From Bacillota bacterium (GTDB lineage Bacteria; Planctomycetota; UBA8108; UBA1146), in NCBI GenBank assembly GCA_003973385.1, contig QNYK01000107.1:1-64000 (forward strand): DNA of 64,000 bases. The letters are read 5' to 3'. Under the pieces are notes generated by a model. It worked only from the letters and a program-made list of their open reading frames with translations. It was not told the origin of the DNA and ran no database searches. Shown piece by piece: positions 8,066-17,795 of this stretch. Position 1 is the stretch's first letter. The number at the start of each line of letters is the position of its first letter. The position numbers and the translations under genes were made by a program.

Positions 8066-8998
8066 ATGTCGCTGGTGGTCGTTGGTAGCGTCGCGTTTGA
8101 CAGCATCGAAACTCCCGATGGTTCCGTCAAGGATGCCCTCGGTGGCTCTGCGGTACATTTCTCACTCGCTGCGGCGTTGTTTGGGCCAGTCCAGCTGGTC
8201 GGAGTGGTAGGCGAGGACTTCACTGCGGATTGCCACAACATTTTGCGGGAAAAAGGAGTCAGCACCGAGGGACTCGAAGTGATCCCGGGAGGAAAAACAT
8301 TTCGTTGGTCCTGCAAGTACTTCGACGACATGGATCAGAGGGAAACTCTCACTACCGATCTCAATGTGTTCGAGAAATTCCAGCCCACTCTGCCGGCGGA
8401 ATATTGTCAGGCGGGGTTCCTGTATCTCGGGAACGGGGCGCCGGTGACCCAGTCGAGCGTACTCGACCAGATGAGCGGCAAGCCTTTTTCCGTCGTCGAT
8501 ACGATGAATTTCTGGATCGATGGGAACAGATCGGAATTACTCGAGTTGCTCGGTCGTGTCGACGCGCTGGTCCTCAACGATGAGGAGGCGTACCTGCTGT
8601 CCGGTGAGAAGAACCTGGTCAGGGCGGGCCGCAGCATCCGCAAGATGGGGCCGAGGATCGTCATCGCCAAGAAGGGGCAGCATGGAGCCACCATCTTCCA
8701 TGAAGCCGGTGAAACGGCGCTGCCGGCGCTACCGCTCGCGGATGTGGTGGATCCGACCGGGGCTGGCGATTCCTTTGCCGGTGGCATGATGGGGAGTCTG
8801 CAGAGTTGCGGCAGCGTCGACCTCGAGACACTCAAGGTTGCCGTGGCCTGGGGCACGGTCACCGCTTCCTTCTGTTGCGGAGGGTATGGAGTCGAGGGGC
8901 TGCTCAAGGCAGATCCTGTGTCTCTGCGCGAGAGATTCGAACAGTACCGGAAGATGCTGGACCTCCAACCCGTGGAGATTCCGCTGACCTCGAACTGA
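8066..8998 (+). CDS. PfkB-family carbohydrate kinase
   Basis: A 310-residue ribokinase-fold enzyme. The N-terminal GGSAVHFSLAAALFG matches the substrate-lid and signature-1 region. DVVDPTGAGDSFAGGMMG near 230-247 is the PfkB signature 2, with the catalytic Asp in GAGD. LNDEEAYLLSG and IAKKGQHGATIF are further family landmarks. The substrate could be a sugar, nucleoside or related alcohol; ribokinase- or adenosine-kinase-like activity cannot be separated here. It starts 12 bases after xseB at ATG 8066, probably in the same operon, although no functional link to ExoVII is obvious. Confidence 0.88.
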   Translation: MSLVVVGSVAFDSIETPDGSVKDALGGSAVHFSLAAALFGPVQLVGVVGEDFTADCHNILREKGVSTEGLEVIPGGKTFRWSCKYFDDMDQRETLTTDLNVFEKFQPTLPAEYCQAGFLYLGNGAPVTQSSVLDQMSGKPFSVVDTMNFWIDGNRSELLELLGRVDALVLNDEEAYLLSGEKNLVRAGRSIRKMGPRIVIAKKGQHGATIFHEAGETALPALPLADVVDPTGAGDSFAGGMMGSLQSCGSVDLETLKVAVAWGTVTASFCCGGYGVEGLLKADPVSLRERFEQYRKMLDLQPVEIPLTSN

Positions 8999-9050
8999 TC
9001 GGCAAACTCCCCTCTTGCCAGGGCGAGAGGAATCGACGAGAGGGAGTGCT

Positions 9051-9998
9051 GTGACTTCGTGTGAAGATCTCTCACGACACCATCTGCCACTCACTGATCT
9101 GTTCATGCAACCGACCACACACGATCAGTGGTCAGATCACGCTCTTTCTCGCCAGCAACTCGGTCATTTCGAGCAGCACGGATTTGTCTCTGGGATTCCG
9201 GTGTTGCAGCCGGAGCAGGTGGAAGTCCTCAGAGAGCAGTTGTCGCGCCTGATGGATCCATCTCATCCGGGGAATCCTCTCTTCTACGAGTTTCATTCCA
9301 ACGAGTCTCAGGATCCAGATACGGTGCTCTTCCATGCTCTCGGTGGGTGGCGCATCGAGAAGGCGTTTCACGACCTCCTCTACTGCCCGAGGCTCCGCAT
9401 GATCGCATATCAATTGCTCGGCACCGCGGTGCGTTTCTTCCACGATCAACTCTTCTGCAAGCCACCGGCTCACGGAGGAGTGGTGTCCTGGCATCAGGAC
9501 TACTCCTACTGGCGCTGGACCCAGCCGATGGCGCATCTGACCTGCTGGATCGCGCTCGATGATGCAACGGTGGAGAATGGCTGCCTGTGTTATCTCCCCG
9601 GTTCGCACAGATGGGGATTACTCCCCATCTCCGGGCTCTCCGGGGACATGAATGCTGTCGAGGAGTTGCTCGATTCGGATCAGCAGGCGGCCCTGTCTGA
9701 ACAGGTCGCTGTCACCTTGCGTGCAGGGGAAGCCGTGTTTCACCATCCACTGGTGATGCATGGATCGCATCACAACCGCACCAGCTCGCCTCGACGCGCG
9801 GCCGTGATCAATTATGCCGCGAATGGAGTGTGGTCGCATCCAGCAACGCTGGAGGGCCCGGGGAGCGAGTCCTTCCCGATCTTGCCAGAGGGACAACCAC
9901 TCGGTGGCAACTTCTATCCACTGCTGTTTGATCCGCAAAGAGAACTGGCAGGAGAGACGAGCCAGATCCCCTCCCTCCCCTCCTCCCTGGGTACCTGA
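9051..9998 (+). CDS. phytanoyl-CoA dioxygenase (PhyH) family protein
   Basis: A 315-residue Fe(II)/2-oxoglutarate oxygenase. WHQDYSYWRW supplies the HxD iron ligands. FHHPLVMHGSHHNRT holds the distal His, and SSPRRAAVINYAANG the Arg that binds 2-oxoglutarate. CWIALDDATVENGCLCYLPGSH is the typical jelly-roll centre of PhyH proteins. GTG 9051 is chosen because AGAGGGAG lies just upstream; TTG 9015 and ATG 9105 are alternatives. The substrate is unknown, since the family hydroxylates lipids, ectoine and many small molecules. It lies 52 bases behind the PfkB kinase and may be cotranscribed with it. Confidence 0.85.
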   Translation: MTSCEDLSRHHLPLTDLFMQPTTHDQWSDHALSRQQLGHFEQHGFVSGIPVLQPEQVEVLREQLSRLMDPSHPGNPLFYEFHSNESQDPDTVLFHALGGWRIEKAFHDLLYCPRLRMIAYQLLGTAVRFFHDQLFCKPPAHGGVVSWHQDYSYWRWTQPMAHLTCWIALDDATVENGCLCYLPGSHRWGLLPISGLSGDMNAVEELLDSDQQAALSEQVAVTLRAGEAVFHHPLVMHGSHHNRTSSPRRAAVINYAANGVWSHPATLEGPGSESFPILPEGQPLGGNFYPLLFDPQRELAGETSQIPSLPSSLGT

Positions 9999-10162
9999 AG
10001 CCCTGGCTACAGCGTAGTGGTGCGGTCCCCTTGCGGCCTTCCTCCCATCTCATCAGAATGACGCCCATGGTGCTGGCGCAGAATCATGGTGTTGGCCCGG
10101 TGGTGGATTTCCTGTCCCTTTGATCAGAGTCGGGAATCACTGGAGGAGAGTTGGGACCGAAG

Positions 10163-12802
10163 ATGCGAGTGGCACAGATTCGAAGCCAGTTTCTCGAGTT
10201 CTTCCGCGAGAAGGGCCATGAGGTGGTTGCGTCCAGTCCAGTGGTGCCACACGAGGATCCGACACTGTTGTTTGCCAATGCAGGAATGAACCAGTTCAAG
10301 TCCGTCTTTACCGGTGAGGAACAGCGAGCGTATTCTCGCGCCTGTTCATCTCAGAAGTGCATCCGCGCCGGCGGAAAGCACAACGACCTGGAAAATGTTG
10401 GTTACACCGCTCGACATCTGACCTTCTTCGAGATGCTGGGGAATTTCTCCTTTGGAGATTACTTCAAGGAGGATGCGTGCGCCTGGGCATGGGAACTCGT
10501 CACGGAGAAGTTCGGCATCGATGGGGATCGAATCTGGATCTCGGTATACAACCAGGATGATGATGCGAGGCAGATCTGGGCAGACCGGGTCGGGGTTCCT
10601 GTCGACCGGATCGTCGGACTCGGTGACAAGGACAACTTCTGGTCGATGGGAGATGTCGGTCCTTGTGGACCCTGTTCAGAACTCTATATCGACCGAGGTG
10701 AGCAGCAGGCTTGTGGTAAAGAATGCGCACTCGGGGTTTGCGATTGTGATCGCTGGATGGAGATCTGGAACCTGGTTTTCATGCAGTTCGAGCAGCAAGC
10801 CGATGGTTCCAGGATAGCACTGCCGAGTCCGAGTATAGACACGGGGATGGGGCTTGAGCGGATCACCATGGTTCTTCAGCAGAAGAACACGGTGTTCGAG
10901 ACCGATCTGCTGGCGGGAATCATCGATCGTATTGCAGATGCGACGGGAGTCGCGACTTCCACCGGGCCGGACGGCACTCCACACCGGGTCATCGCAGATC
11001 ATCTTCGGAGCCTCTCCTTCGCCATCGCCGATGGAGCATTTCCATCCAACGAGGAGCGGGGTTATGTGCTGCGCAGAATCCTGCGAAGGGCGAGCCGTTA
11101 CGGCTACAAACTCGGCATGGAAACTCCCTTCATCCATCAACTGGTCGGTGATCTGGTGTCGGAGATGTCTGACGCTTTTCCGGAACTGCTGGAGCGCCAG
11201 CCGCTGATAGAGAAGCTGGTTCATGCGGAAGAGGAGCAGTTTCTTCGGACCCTGAAGACCGGAATGACTCGATTTGACGACGAGGTGGTGAGGATCGGTG
11301 GCGGTGGTCAGAGCCAGTTCCCCTCCGCGGCTGCATTTTTTCTTCACGACTCCTGTGGCTTTCCGATAGACCTGACCGAGCAGATGGCTCGAGAGGTGAA
11401 CCTGGAGGTGGACCGCGATGGATTTGATCAGTTGATGGAACAGCAGCGCAGCCGAAGTCGTGCCGGTAGCAGGGTGGGAGTGTCCAGCCAGGAAACATCC
11501 GCTGCGGCGAGCCGTCATACCGGAGTCGGTGACACCGAGTTTGTCGGTTACCAGGCAATTGAGGCAGAAGCCGCCATCAGTACGCTGATCACCGACGGCG
11601 ATCAGGTGTTGCTGGTGCTCGATAGGACGCCCTTCTATGCAGAATCGGGCGGCCAGGTCGCTGACACCGGGCACATCGAAGGAAAGGGCTTCCAGCTCGA
11701 GGTGCTCGATTGCCAGAAGAACAATGAAGGCACTTTTTTCCATTCGATTCGCTTCGTCGAGGGGGAAGCGGGACAACTCGAGGCGGGTGTCGAGGTGAAC
11801 TGCCAGGTGGATCCTGAAAGGCGTCAACATATCGTTCGAAATCACACAGCAACGCATCTGCTTCATGCTGCGTTGCGTGAAGTGGTGGGGGACCATGTCC
11901 AGCAGAAGGGTTCGTTGGTATCACCCGAGCGACTTCGTTTTGACGTCAGTCATTATGAAAAGGTGACATCAGACCAGCTTCTCGCTGTCGAGGAGATCGT
12001 TCAGCAGTGGGTGCTTCGCGATGTTGAAGTGCAGATCCATGATGACATTCAGATAGAGGATGCGAAATCGCGCGGAGCGATGGCGCTGTTTGGTGAAAAG
12101 TATGGCGATCGGGTACGCCTGGTAGAAGTGCCTGATTTTTCTCTGGAACTGTGCGGGGGCATTCACTGCCAGAGAACAGGGGAGATCGGCCCCGTGGTCA
12201 TCGTTCACGAGGGAAGCGTCTCGTCGGGAGTACGCCGTATCGAGGCGCTGACCGGTGTCGAGGGGGCACGTCGAACTCGCGCCGATGAAAACCTGCTGCA
12301 AGATCTGGCGTCCACTCTTCGGGTGCCCAGAGAGGACCTGAAGCAGCGCATCGAGGGGCTGGTGACCGAAAATCGCTCGCTCAAGGGTGGCAAGGGAACC
12401 CAGCCCTCGCGAAACCTGCTCACGGAACTGGACGCCGGTCATGGCCAGGTGATCCGTGCAGGATCTGCGGAACTGGTGATCGCAACGTGGCAGGATGCTC
12501 CTCAGGATCAATTGTTGCAGGTCGCGGACGCGCTCAAGCGCCGTGGCGGTGATCGGGCATTCATCCTCGTTTCCGCTGGTGACGAGGAAGTTCGCTTCAT
12601 CGTCGGAACCTCGGAATCGGTGCCACGGGGCACGGTTCACGCCGGCCAGATTGCCAAGATGGGGGCAGGGATCCTCGGTGGTGGCGGTGGCGGACGCCCG
12701 GATATGGCCCAGGCAGGGGGCAAGGAGGTCGATAGGCTGGCAGAGGCGATCGACGAGATGAGCCGATCCCTGCACGATTCCCTGGCTGGAAAAGGCTCCT
12801 GA
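10163..12802 (+). CDS. alaS: alanyl-tRNA synthetase
   Basis: An 879-residue class II synthetase. The N-terminal core shows FFREKGHEVV, LLFANAGMNQFK, RACSSQKCIRAGGKHNDLENVG and FFEMLGNFSFGDYFK. The editing domain carries the zinc ligands HTATHLLHAAL and CGGIHCQRTGEIG. The C-terminal DHHA1/C-Ala part ends with GAGILGGGGGGRPDMAQAGG. It charges tRNA-Ala and hydrolyses mischarged Ser or Gly. ATG 10163 gives the standard N-terminus; an in-frame TTG at 10151 sits almost on the GGAGGAGAG site and is less likely. It stands alone, with about 160 non-coding bases before rpmF. Confidence 0.98.
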   Translation: MRVAQIRSQFLEFFREKGHEVVASSPVVPHEDPTLLFANAGMNQFKSVFTGEEQRAYSRACSSQKCIRAGGKHNDLENVGYTARHLTFFEMLGNFSFGDYFKEDACAWAWELVTEKFGIDGDRIWISVYNQDDDARQIWADRVGVPVDRIVGLGDKDNFWSMGDVGPCGPCSELYIDRGEQQACGKECALGVCDCDRWMEIWNLVFMQFEQQADGSRIALPSPSIDTGMGLERITMVLQQKNTVFETDLLAGIIDRIADATGVATSTGPDGTPHRVIADHLRSLSFAIADGAFPSNEERGYVLRRILRRASRYGYKLGMETPFIHQLVGDLVSEMSDAFPELLERQPLIEKLVHAEEEQFLRTLKTGMTRFDDEVVRIGGGGQSQFPSAAAFFLHDSCGFPIDLTEQMAREVNLEVDRDGFDQLMEQQRSRSRAGSRVGVSSQETSAAASRHTGVGDTEFVGYQAIEAEAAISTLITDGDQVLLVLDRTPFYAESGGQVADTGHIEGKGFQLEVLDCQKNNEGTFFHSIRFVEGEAGQLEAGVEVNCQVDPERRQHIVRNHTATHLLHAALREVVGDHVQQKGSLVSPERLRFDVSHYEKVTSDQLLAVEEIVQQWVLRDVEVQIHDDIQIEDAKSRGAMALFGEKYGDRVRLVEVPDFSLELCGGIHCQRTGEIGPVVIVHEGSVSSGVRRIEALTGVEGARRTRADENLLQDLASTLRVPREDLKQRIEGLVTENRSLKGGKGTQPSRNLLTELDAGHGQVIRAGSAELVIATWQDAPQDQLLQVADALKRRGGDRAFILVSAGDEEVRFIVGTSESVPRGTVHAGQIAKMGAGILGGGGGGRPDMAQAGGKEVDRLAEAIDEMSRSLHDSLAGKGS

Positions 12803-12966
12803 GGTGATCGGTTCTTCTTGACCGATTTCGAGCCGACTCCTACCATCCGTGCTGGACTCGAAATCTTCCCCGGGCAAGAACAGATCTCGGGGTTCGAAGC
12901 GCAAGATTAGTCGACAGATCAGGAAGCCCTGATCCTCTCACCAGTGACGACGATGGAGCAGATCAG

Positions 12967-13149
12967 ATGGCAGTACCAAAGCGAAAGACAAACCAGGCGC
13001 GAAAGCTCAAGAGACGTGCACATGATGCGCTGAGCCCGATTCACTACAGCCGTTGTACCCGCTGCAATTCACTCACCTTGCCCCACAGCATCTGCGACAA
13101 CTGCGGCACCTATCGTGGCCGTACACTGCTGGCGGTCGAGGACTTCTAA
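12967..13149 (+). CDS. rpmF: 50S ribosomal protein L32
   Basis: A 60-residue ribosomal protein beginning MAVPKRKTNQARKLKRRAH, with the paired Cys motifs CTRC and CDNC that bind zinc in the C+ form of L32. It heads the fatty-acid cluster (rpmF-plsX-fabD-fabG-acpP-fabF), an arrangement conserved in many bacteria. The yceD-type gene that often precedes rpmF is absent; the 164 bases upstream hold only a 6-bp hairpin at 12807-12826. Confidence 0.97.
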   Translation: MAVPKRKTNQARKLKRRAHDALSPIHYSRCTRCNSLTLPHSICDNCGTYRGRTLLAVEDF

Positions 13150-13169
13150 TTCCGTCAGGAAGAAGTGAC

Positions 13170-14243
13170 ATGCCCCGCATCGCAATCGATACCATGGGGG
13201 GGGATCAAGCCCCTGGCGTTCCCATCGCAGGCGCCATCCGCGCCGTCTCGGAGCATCCAGAGCTCGAGGTGGTTCTGGTGGGGCCCACCGACCTGATCGA
13301 GGAAAGCCTGGCATCTGCAGGGTGCGAAGATGCTCGTATCCAGATCGTGCATTCCAGCGAGTGGATCACGATGGCTGACTCTCCCGTCGAGGCGCTACGA
13401 ACCAAGCCCGATTCTTCCATGAATGTGATGGTCCGGCTGCATAAAGATGGAGCGGTCGACGGCATCTTCAGTGCAGGGAACACCGGGGCGATGGTGGCCT
13501 CCTGTTCGATGCAACTGAGAATGCTCGAGGGCGTTCGGCGCCCGGCGATCGCATTACCACTGCCGTGTGGTGAGAATCCGATGGTGCTCTGTGATGGCGG
13601 AGCCAATGTCGAGTGCAAGCCCGTGCACCTGCTCCAGAACGCCATCATGGCGGCATCCGTTCTTCGCTGTGCCTATTCGGTCGAAAATCCAAGGGTCGGG
13701 CTGCTCAATGTCGGCTCGGAAAATGACAAGGGTCACAGCCTCGCCAAGGAAACCTTCCAGTTGCTGGAGAAGAGCGGACTCCAGTTCATCGGCAATGTTG
13801 AAGGAAGTGATATCTTCCAGTCCGATGTGGATGATGTGGATGTGGTGGTGTGCGACGGATTTGTTGGAAATATCGTGCTCAAGACTGCAGAGGGCTTCTC
13901 GGAGGAACTGTTTCAGATCCTGGCTACGGAACTCGGCAACGGCTCCGGTGATTCCGGCGACGACAGTGGTTCGACGGGTGCTCTCCTCGAGCGAGGGCTG
14001 CAACGTATCAGGAGCCGATTCGATTATTCCGAGTATGGCGGCGCTCCGCTGCTCGGCCCGCGGGGTGTTTGCACCATCGGCCACGGCAAAAGTGACGAAA
14101 AGGCGGTTTCCAATGCGCTCCGGTGGACCCTTCGAATGATCGAAACGGGAGTCCAGCAAGATGTGATCGAGTCGATCCGCACCGAGATGGAGATGGTCGA
14201 AGCGGTGAGGTCGGGGCAAGCCGAGTCGAGCGCCAGCAGCTAG
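13170..14243 (+). CDS. plsX: phosphate acyltransferase PlsX
   Basis: A 357-residue enzyme that converts acyl-ACP and phosphate into acyl-phosphate, the donor for the first glycerol-3-phosphate acylation in phospholipid synthesis. Landmarks are IAIDTMGGDQAPG at the start, GIFSAGNTGAMVA, LCDGGANVECKPVHL, SENDKGHSLAKE, VVVCDGFVGNIVLKTAEG, YSEYGGAPLLG and GHGKSDEKAVSNA. ATG 13170 lies behind AGGAAGAAG, 20 bases after rpmF. It is peripheral to the inner membrane and uses the ACP encoded downstream. Confidence 0.97.
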   Translation: MPRIAIDTMGGDQAPGVPIAGAIRAVSEHPELEVVLVGPTDLIEESLASAGCEDARIQIVHSSEWITMADSPVEALRTKPDSSMNVMVRLHKDGAVDGIFSAGNTGAMVASCSMQLRMLEGVRRPAIALPLPCGENPMVLCDGGANVECKPVHLLQNAIMAASVLRCAYSVENPRVGLLNVGSENDKGHSLAKETFQLLEKSGLQFIGNVEGSDIFQSDVDDVDVVVCDGFVGNIVLKTAEGFSEELFQILATELGNGSGDSGDDSGSTGALLERGLQRIRSRFDYSEYGGAPLLGPRGVCTIGHGKSDEKAVSNALRWTLRMIETGVQQDVIESIRTEMEMVEAVRSGQAESSASS

Positions 14244-14269
14244 GCTTCCCCTCTGAGATGGGGTCCACG

Positions 14270-15241
14270 ATGACAGATCCGTTTCCAGCACCGCACCCTC
14301 GTCGAGCTCTCCTGTTCCCGGGCCAGGGCAGCCAGTTCGTTGGAATGGCGGTAGATCTGGTCGAGGCCCATGCTGTTGCCAGGTCGCGCTTCGATGCAGC
14401 CAGTTCCTGTCTCGGGCAGGATCTGTTCGCCATCTGCAGCGAAGGACCGCCAGCTCGCCTCAACTCGACCGACATCAGTCAGCCTGCGATATTTACCGCT
14501 TCGATGGCCGTGCTGGCCGTGTTGGAACAGTCAGGGGGAAGCCATCTGCTGCAGTCATGCGCCACGGCGGGACTCTCACTGGGGGAATACAGCGCACTGG
14601 TATTTGCGGGAGCGATGAGCTTCGAGGACGCACTCGAGGTCGTGGTCGCACGGGGGAGCGCGATGCAGCAGGCCTGTGAGGCGGTGGAGGGGACGATGAC
14701 ATCGATCCTCGGACTCGACCTGGCGACGGTGAAAGAAGCACTGTCGGAGGGGCAGCGACTCGGTGTGGTGGCCATCGCAAATGTCAACACCGAGACCCAG
14801 ATCGTCATCAGTGGTGAACGGGCAGCAGTCGAGAAGGCTGCACAGGTGGCGATGGAACTGGGGGCCAGACGCACCGTCGAACTGGAGGTCGCCGGTGCCT
14901 TTCATAGCCCGTTGATGGCCGACGCGACGGCCAAACTGGAGCCGTTGCTGGAGCAGGTGCAGATCCGTGTACCGGAGGTGCCATTTTACCCCAATGTCCT
15001 GGCCCAGCGGGTTTCCGATCCAGTTCAGATCAGGGATTGTTTGTTGAAACAGGTCGAGTCTTCGGTGCTCTGGGCACCTACCATCGCTGCACTGGTGGCA
15101 GCTGGCCTCGATGAGGTGATCGAGCCTGGACCCGGAAGAGTCATCGCTGGTCTCCTGAAGCAGATCGATCGTCGGATTCCGACGCGCTCCATCCTCGGGC
15201 AGGACAGTGTCGAGGAAATCCTGGAAGGAAACGCCTCGTGA
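14270..15241 (+). CDS. fabD: malonyl-CoA:ACP transacylase
   Basis: A 323-residue transferase that loads malonyl groups onto ACP. It shows LLFPGQGSQFVGM at the N-terminus, the nucleophile elbow GLSLGEYSAL, and GAFHSPLM with the catalytic His. The ATG at 14270 is preferred; an in-frame ATG at 14258 adds four residues. The stop TGA overlaps the start of fabG, indicating coupled translation. Confidence 0.96.
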   Translation: MTDPFPAPHPRRALLFPGQGSQFVGMAVDLVEAHAVARSRFDAASSCLGQDLFAICSEGPPARLNSTDISQPAIFTASMAVLAVLEQSGGSHLLQSCATAGLSLGEYSALVFAGAMSFEDALEVVVARGSAMQQACEAVEGTMTSILGLDLATVKEALSEGQRLGVVAIANVNTETQIVISGERAAVEKAAQVAMELGARRTVELEVAGAFHSPLMADATAKLEPLLEQVQIRVPEVPFYPNVLAQRVSDPVQIRDCLLKQVESSVLWAPTIAALVAAGLDEVIEPGPGRVIAGLLKQIDRRIPTRSILGQDSVEEILEGNAS

Positions 15242-15972
15242 TGAAATTCAATGACCGAAGAGTGATCATCACCGGAGGAACTCGAGGCATCGGAAATGCC
15301 ATCGCCGCCGGGTTCGCTTCGGCAGGTGCTCGAGTCGTGATCTCGGGCCGGGATGCAGAGGTGGCGGCAGCGAAGGCTGCAGAACTCGATGGCGATGTGC
15401 ATGGCCTCGCACTCGATGTCACCAGTGGAGAAAGCGTTCAGCAGTTCTTCGCAGCAGCCACCGATTGGCTCGGAGGCATCGATGTGCTGGTAGCCAATGC
15501 AGGGATCACCAGAGATAAACTCGTGATGGCTCTCAAGGATGAGGACTGGGATGAGGTACTCGGGACCAACCTGCGCGGAGCATTTCTGTGCGCTCGCGAG
15601 GCGATTCGGCCGATGATCCGAAATAGAAGCGGTCGAATCATCGCTGTCACGAGTGTCATCGGATTGACCGGGAATCCGGGCCAGGGAAACTACGCTGCCA
15701 GTAAAGCGGGCCTGATCGGACTCGTGAAATCGCTGGCTCAGGAAGTGGCGAGCCGCAACATCACCGTCAATGCAGTGGCTCCAGGAATGATCGATACCGA
15801 TATGTCTGCCGACCTGCCCCCGAAAGCGAGAGAGGCCATCGAAAGCAGGATTCCCGCCGGACGGGCAGGAACCGCCCAGGAAGTGGCCTCGGCGGTGATG
15901 TTTCTCGCCAGTGATGAGGCGTCATATATCACAGGAGAGGTGCTACGGGTCGATGGAGGCCTTGCCTGTTGA
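15241..15972 (+). CDS. fabG: 3-oxoacyl-ACP reductase
   Basis: A 243-residue short-chain dehydrogenase that reduces beta-ketoacyl-ACP with NADPH. The TGGTRGIG cofactor loop, NAGITRD, the catalytic Ser in VTSVIG and the Tyr/Lys pair in GNYAASKAG are all present, as is the conserved C-terminal YITGEVLRVDGGLAC. ATG 15241 overlaps the fabD stop by one base. GTG 15238, with a better-spaced GGAAGGA, would add one residue and cannot be excluded. Confidence 0.96.
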   Translation: MKFNDRRVIITGGTRGIGNAIAAGFASAGARVVISGRDAEVAAAKAAELDGDVHGLALDVTSGESVQQFFAAATDWLGGIDVLVANAGITRDKLVMALKDEDWDEVLGTNLRGAFLCAREAIRPMIRNRSGRIIAVTSVIGLTGNPGQGNYAASKAGLIGLVKSLAQEVASRNITVNAVAPGMIDTDMSADLPPKAREAIESRIPAGRAGTAQEVASAVMFLASDEASYITGEVLRVDGGLAC

Positions 15973-16138
15973 ATTTCTGTTTTCAAAGTATGCTGGACGA
16001 TTCGCAGATGAACTCTAGAATCGTGACGATTGCAGGGACTATCTCCATCGCCGCAGTTGGCGCGGAGCCAGGCTCCAACAAAATCAGGAAACCACCCCGA
16101 GCACTGCGTGTGGTCGGCCCGTCAAAAGGAGGAACTCG

Positions 16139-16477
16139 ATGAATCCAGCAGAAGAACCCTCGGCGGAAGCACCGCAAGAACAGGAGACGAACCGTATCGA
16201 GAAGGTATCGCCCGACTCCGCAACACCAGAATCTGCCAAGAGTGTTGGAGATCAGGTCAAGGCAATCATCGCGGACAAGCTCGATGTGGCACGGGACAAG
16301 GTCAAGGACGAGGCAAACCTGCAAACGGACCTCGGAGCGGACAGCCTCGATATCGTCGAGTTGCTGATGCACCTCGAAGACAACTTTGACATGAAGATTC
16401 CTGACGAGGACGCAGAGAATCTGAAAACCGTCGGCGACGCCATCAAGTATATCGAGGCGAATACCGTCAAGGAGTGA
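16139..16477 (+). CDS. acpP: acyl carrier protein with acidic N-terminal extension
   Basis: A 112-residue protein whose residues 34-112 form a normal [33 protein letters not shown] with the phosphopantetheine Ser69, and a C-terminal DAIKYIEAN. The first 33 residues are extra: Glu/Pro/Ser-rich and probably disordered. The ATG at 16139 follows a near-perfect AAAGGAGG, so the extension is likely real; no later in-frame Met precedes the ACP domain. It carries growing acyl chains for the Fab enzymes and PlsX. A TATGCT at 15989 could mark its own promoter within the 166-base gap. Confidence 0.93.
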   Translation: MNPAEEPSAEAPQEQETNRIEKVSPDSATPESAKSVGDQVKAIIADKLDVARDKVKDEANLQTDLGADSLDIVELLMHLEDNFDMKIPDEDAENLKTVGDAIKYIEANTVKE

Positions 16478-16502
16478 GTACGCCTCCGGAAGGTGTTCCA
16501 GG

Positions 16503-17744
16503 ATGAGCAGCAGAAGGGTCGTCATCACAGGGATCGGTGTTGTTTCACCGATCGGAAATGACCTCGCATCCTTCTGGAACGGCATTCTGGAGGGGCGCAA
16601 CGGGGTTGGCCCCATCACTCAGTTCGATGCCTCCGAGTTCAGGACCAAGTTCGCCATGGAGGTCAAGGACTTCGACCCGGAGTCGAGGGTGGACCGGAAG
16701 ACCTTGCGATTGCTCGATCGTTTCGCCCAGTTTGCCCTGGTTGCTGCAGCAGAGGCGATGGAGTACAGCGGTCTCGATCCCTCCGCTGATCCGACCCGCT
16801 ACGGTGTCATCACCGGATCCGGAATCGGTGGACTCGCCGAGATCGAAGTCCAGCACAATAACTTCAGGGACCGCGGTCCTTCCCGAATTTCTCCGTACTT
16901 CGTTCCCAAGATGATGATGAATGCTGCTTCGGGTCAGATCGCCATCCAGCACGGCTTCAAGGGTTTCAATTTTGCCACCGTATCCGCATGTGCATCCAGT
17001 CAGCACGCCCTCGGGGTGGCTCACGATTCGATCGTGTCAGGCCATTGCGATGCGGTGCTCGCAGGAGGAAGTGAAGCAGCGATCACGCCTCTTGGAGTCG
17101 GCGGATTCTGCTCCCTGAAGGCGATGTCATCGCGTAATGACGAGATTACCACCGCGATGCGTCCATTTCAGGCGAGTCGAGATGGCTTCGTCATGGGAGA
17201 GGGCGGTGCCATCTTTGTTTTCGAGGAACTCGAGCACGCTCGAAAGCGCGATGCCAGAATCTACTGCGAGGTACTCGGATTTGGATTCACCGACGACGCC
17301 TACCACATCACTGCACCCGATCCACAGGCCCCGATGGCAGTAGCCGCGATGAGGGCTGCCATCGAGAATGCCGGCCGCAACCTCGATGAGGTCGATTACA
17401 TCAATGCTCATGGCACATCTACTCCCCTCAATGATGTGATGGAGATGCAAGCCATCCGGGAACTCTTCGGGGCGCACTCGGAGAAATTGATGGTGAGTTC
17501 CACCAAGTCCCAGATCGGGCACCTTCTGGGCGCTTCCGGGGCGGTGGAACTGGCTGCCATCGCAGTCGGCATTCGCGAAGGCGTTGTTCCAGCGACCATC
17601 AACCAGGTCGATCCGGACCCGGAGTGCGACCTGGATTCGGTCCCCGATGAACCGCGTGAAGCTCCGATCAGGGTGGCACTGTCGAACTCCTTCGGGTTCG
17701 GCGGTCACGACGCCTGCCTTTGTCTTGGAAGATTTGAGGATTGA
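16503..17744 (+). CDS. fabF: 3-oxoacyl-ACP synthase II
   Basis: A 413-residue condensing enzyme that elongates acyl-ACP with malonyl-ACP. The catalytic triad is Cys163 in VSACASSQHALG, His in NAHGTSTPLND and His in KSQIGHLLGASGAVE. RRVVITGIGVVSPIG starts the chain and SFGFGGHDACL ends it. It lies 25 bases after acpP and closes the fatty-acid cluster. The family also includes polyketide-type KS enzymes, but the cluster context supports a primary-metabolism role. Confidence 0.96.
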   Translation: MSSRRVVITGIGVVSPIGNDLASFWNGILEGRNGVGPITQFDASEFRTKFAMEVKDFDPESRVDRKTLRLLDRFAQFALVAAAEAMEYSGLDPSADPTRYGVITGSGIGGLAEIEVQHNNFRDRGPSRISPYFVPKMMMNAASGQIAIQHGFKGFNFATVSACASSQHALGVAHDSIVSGHCDAVLAGGSEAAITPLGVGGFCSLKAMSSRNDEITTAMRPFQASRDGFVMGEGGAIFVFEELEHARKRDARIYCEVLGFGFTDDAYHITAPDPQAPMAVAAMRAAIENAGRNLDEVDYINAHGTSTPLNDVMEMQAIRELFGAHSEKLMVSSTKSQIGHLLGASGAVELAAIAVGIREGVVPATINQVDPDPECDLDSVPDEPREAPIRVALSNSFGFGGHDACLCLGRFED

Positions 17745-17795
17745 ACCCAACCAGCGTCTCACACGATGTTGAACTCGCCGAAAGGACCAGCTGAG

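Noticed and set aside
9015-9050. TTG start of the PhyH-family gene at 9015
   Set aside because: GTG 9051 has a good ribosome site, and the added residues show no conserved features.
10676-11896. 406-codon minus-strand frame inside alaS
   Set aside because: It lies wholly within conserved alanyl-tRNA synthetase sequence, has no ribosome site, and its translation matches no family.
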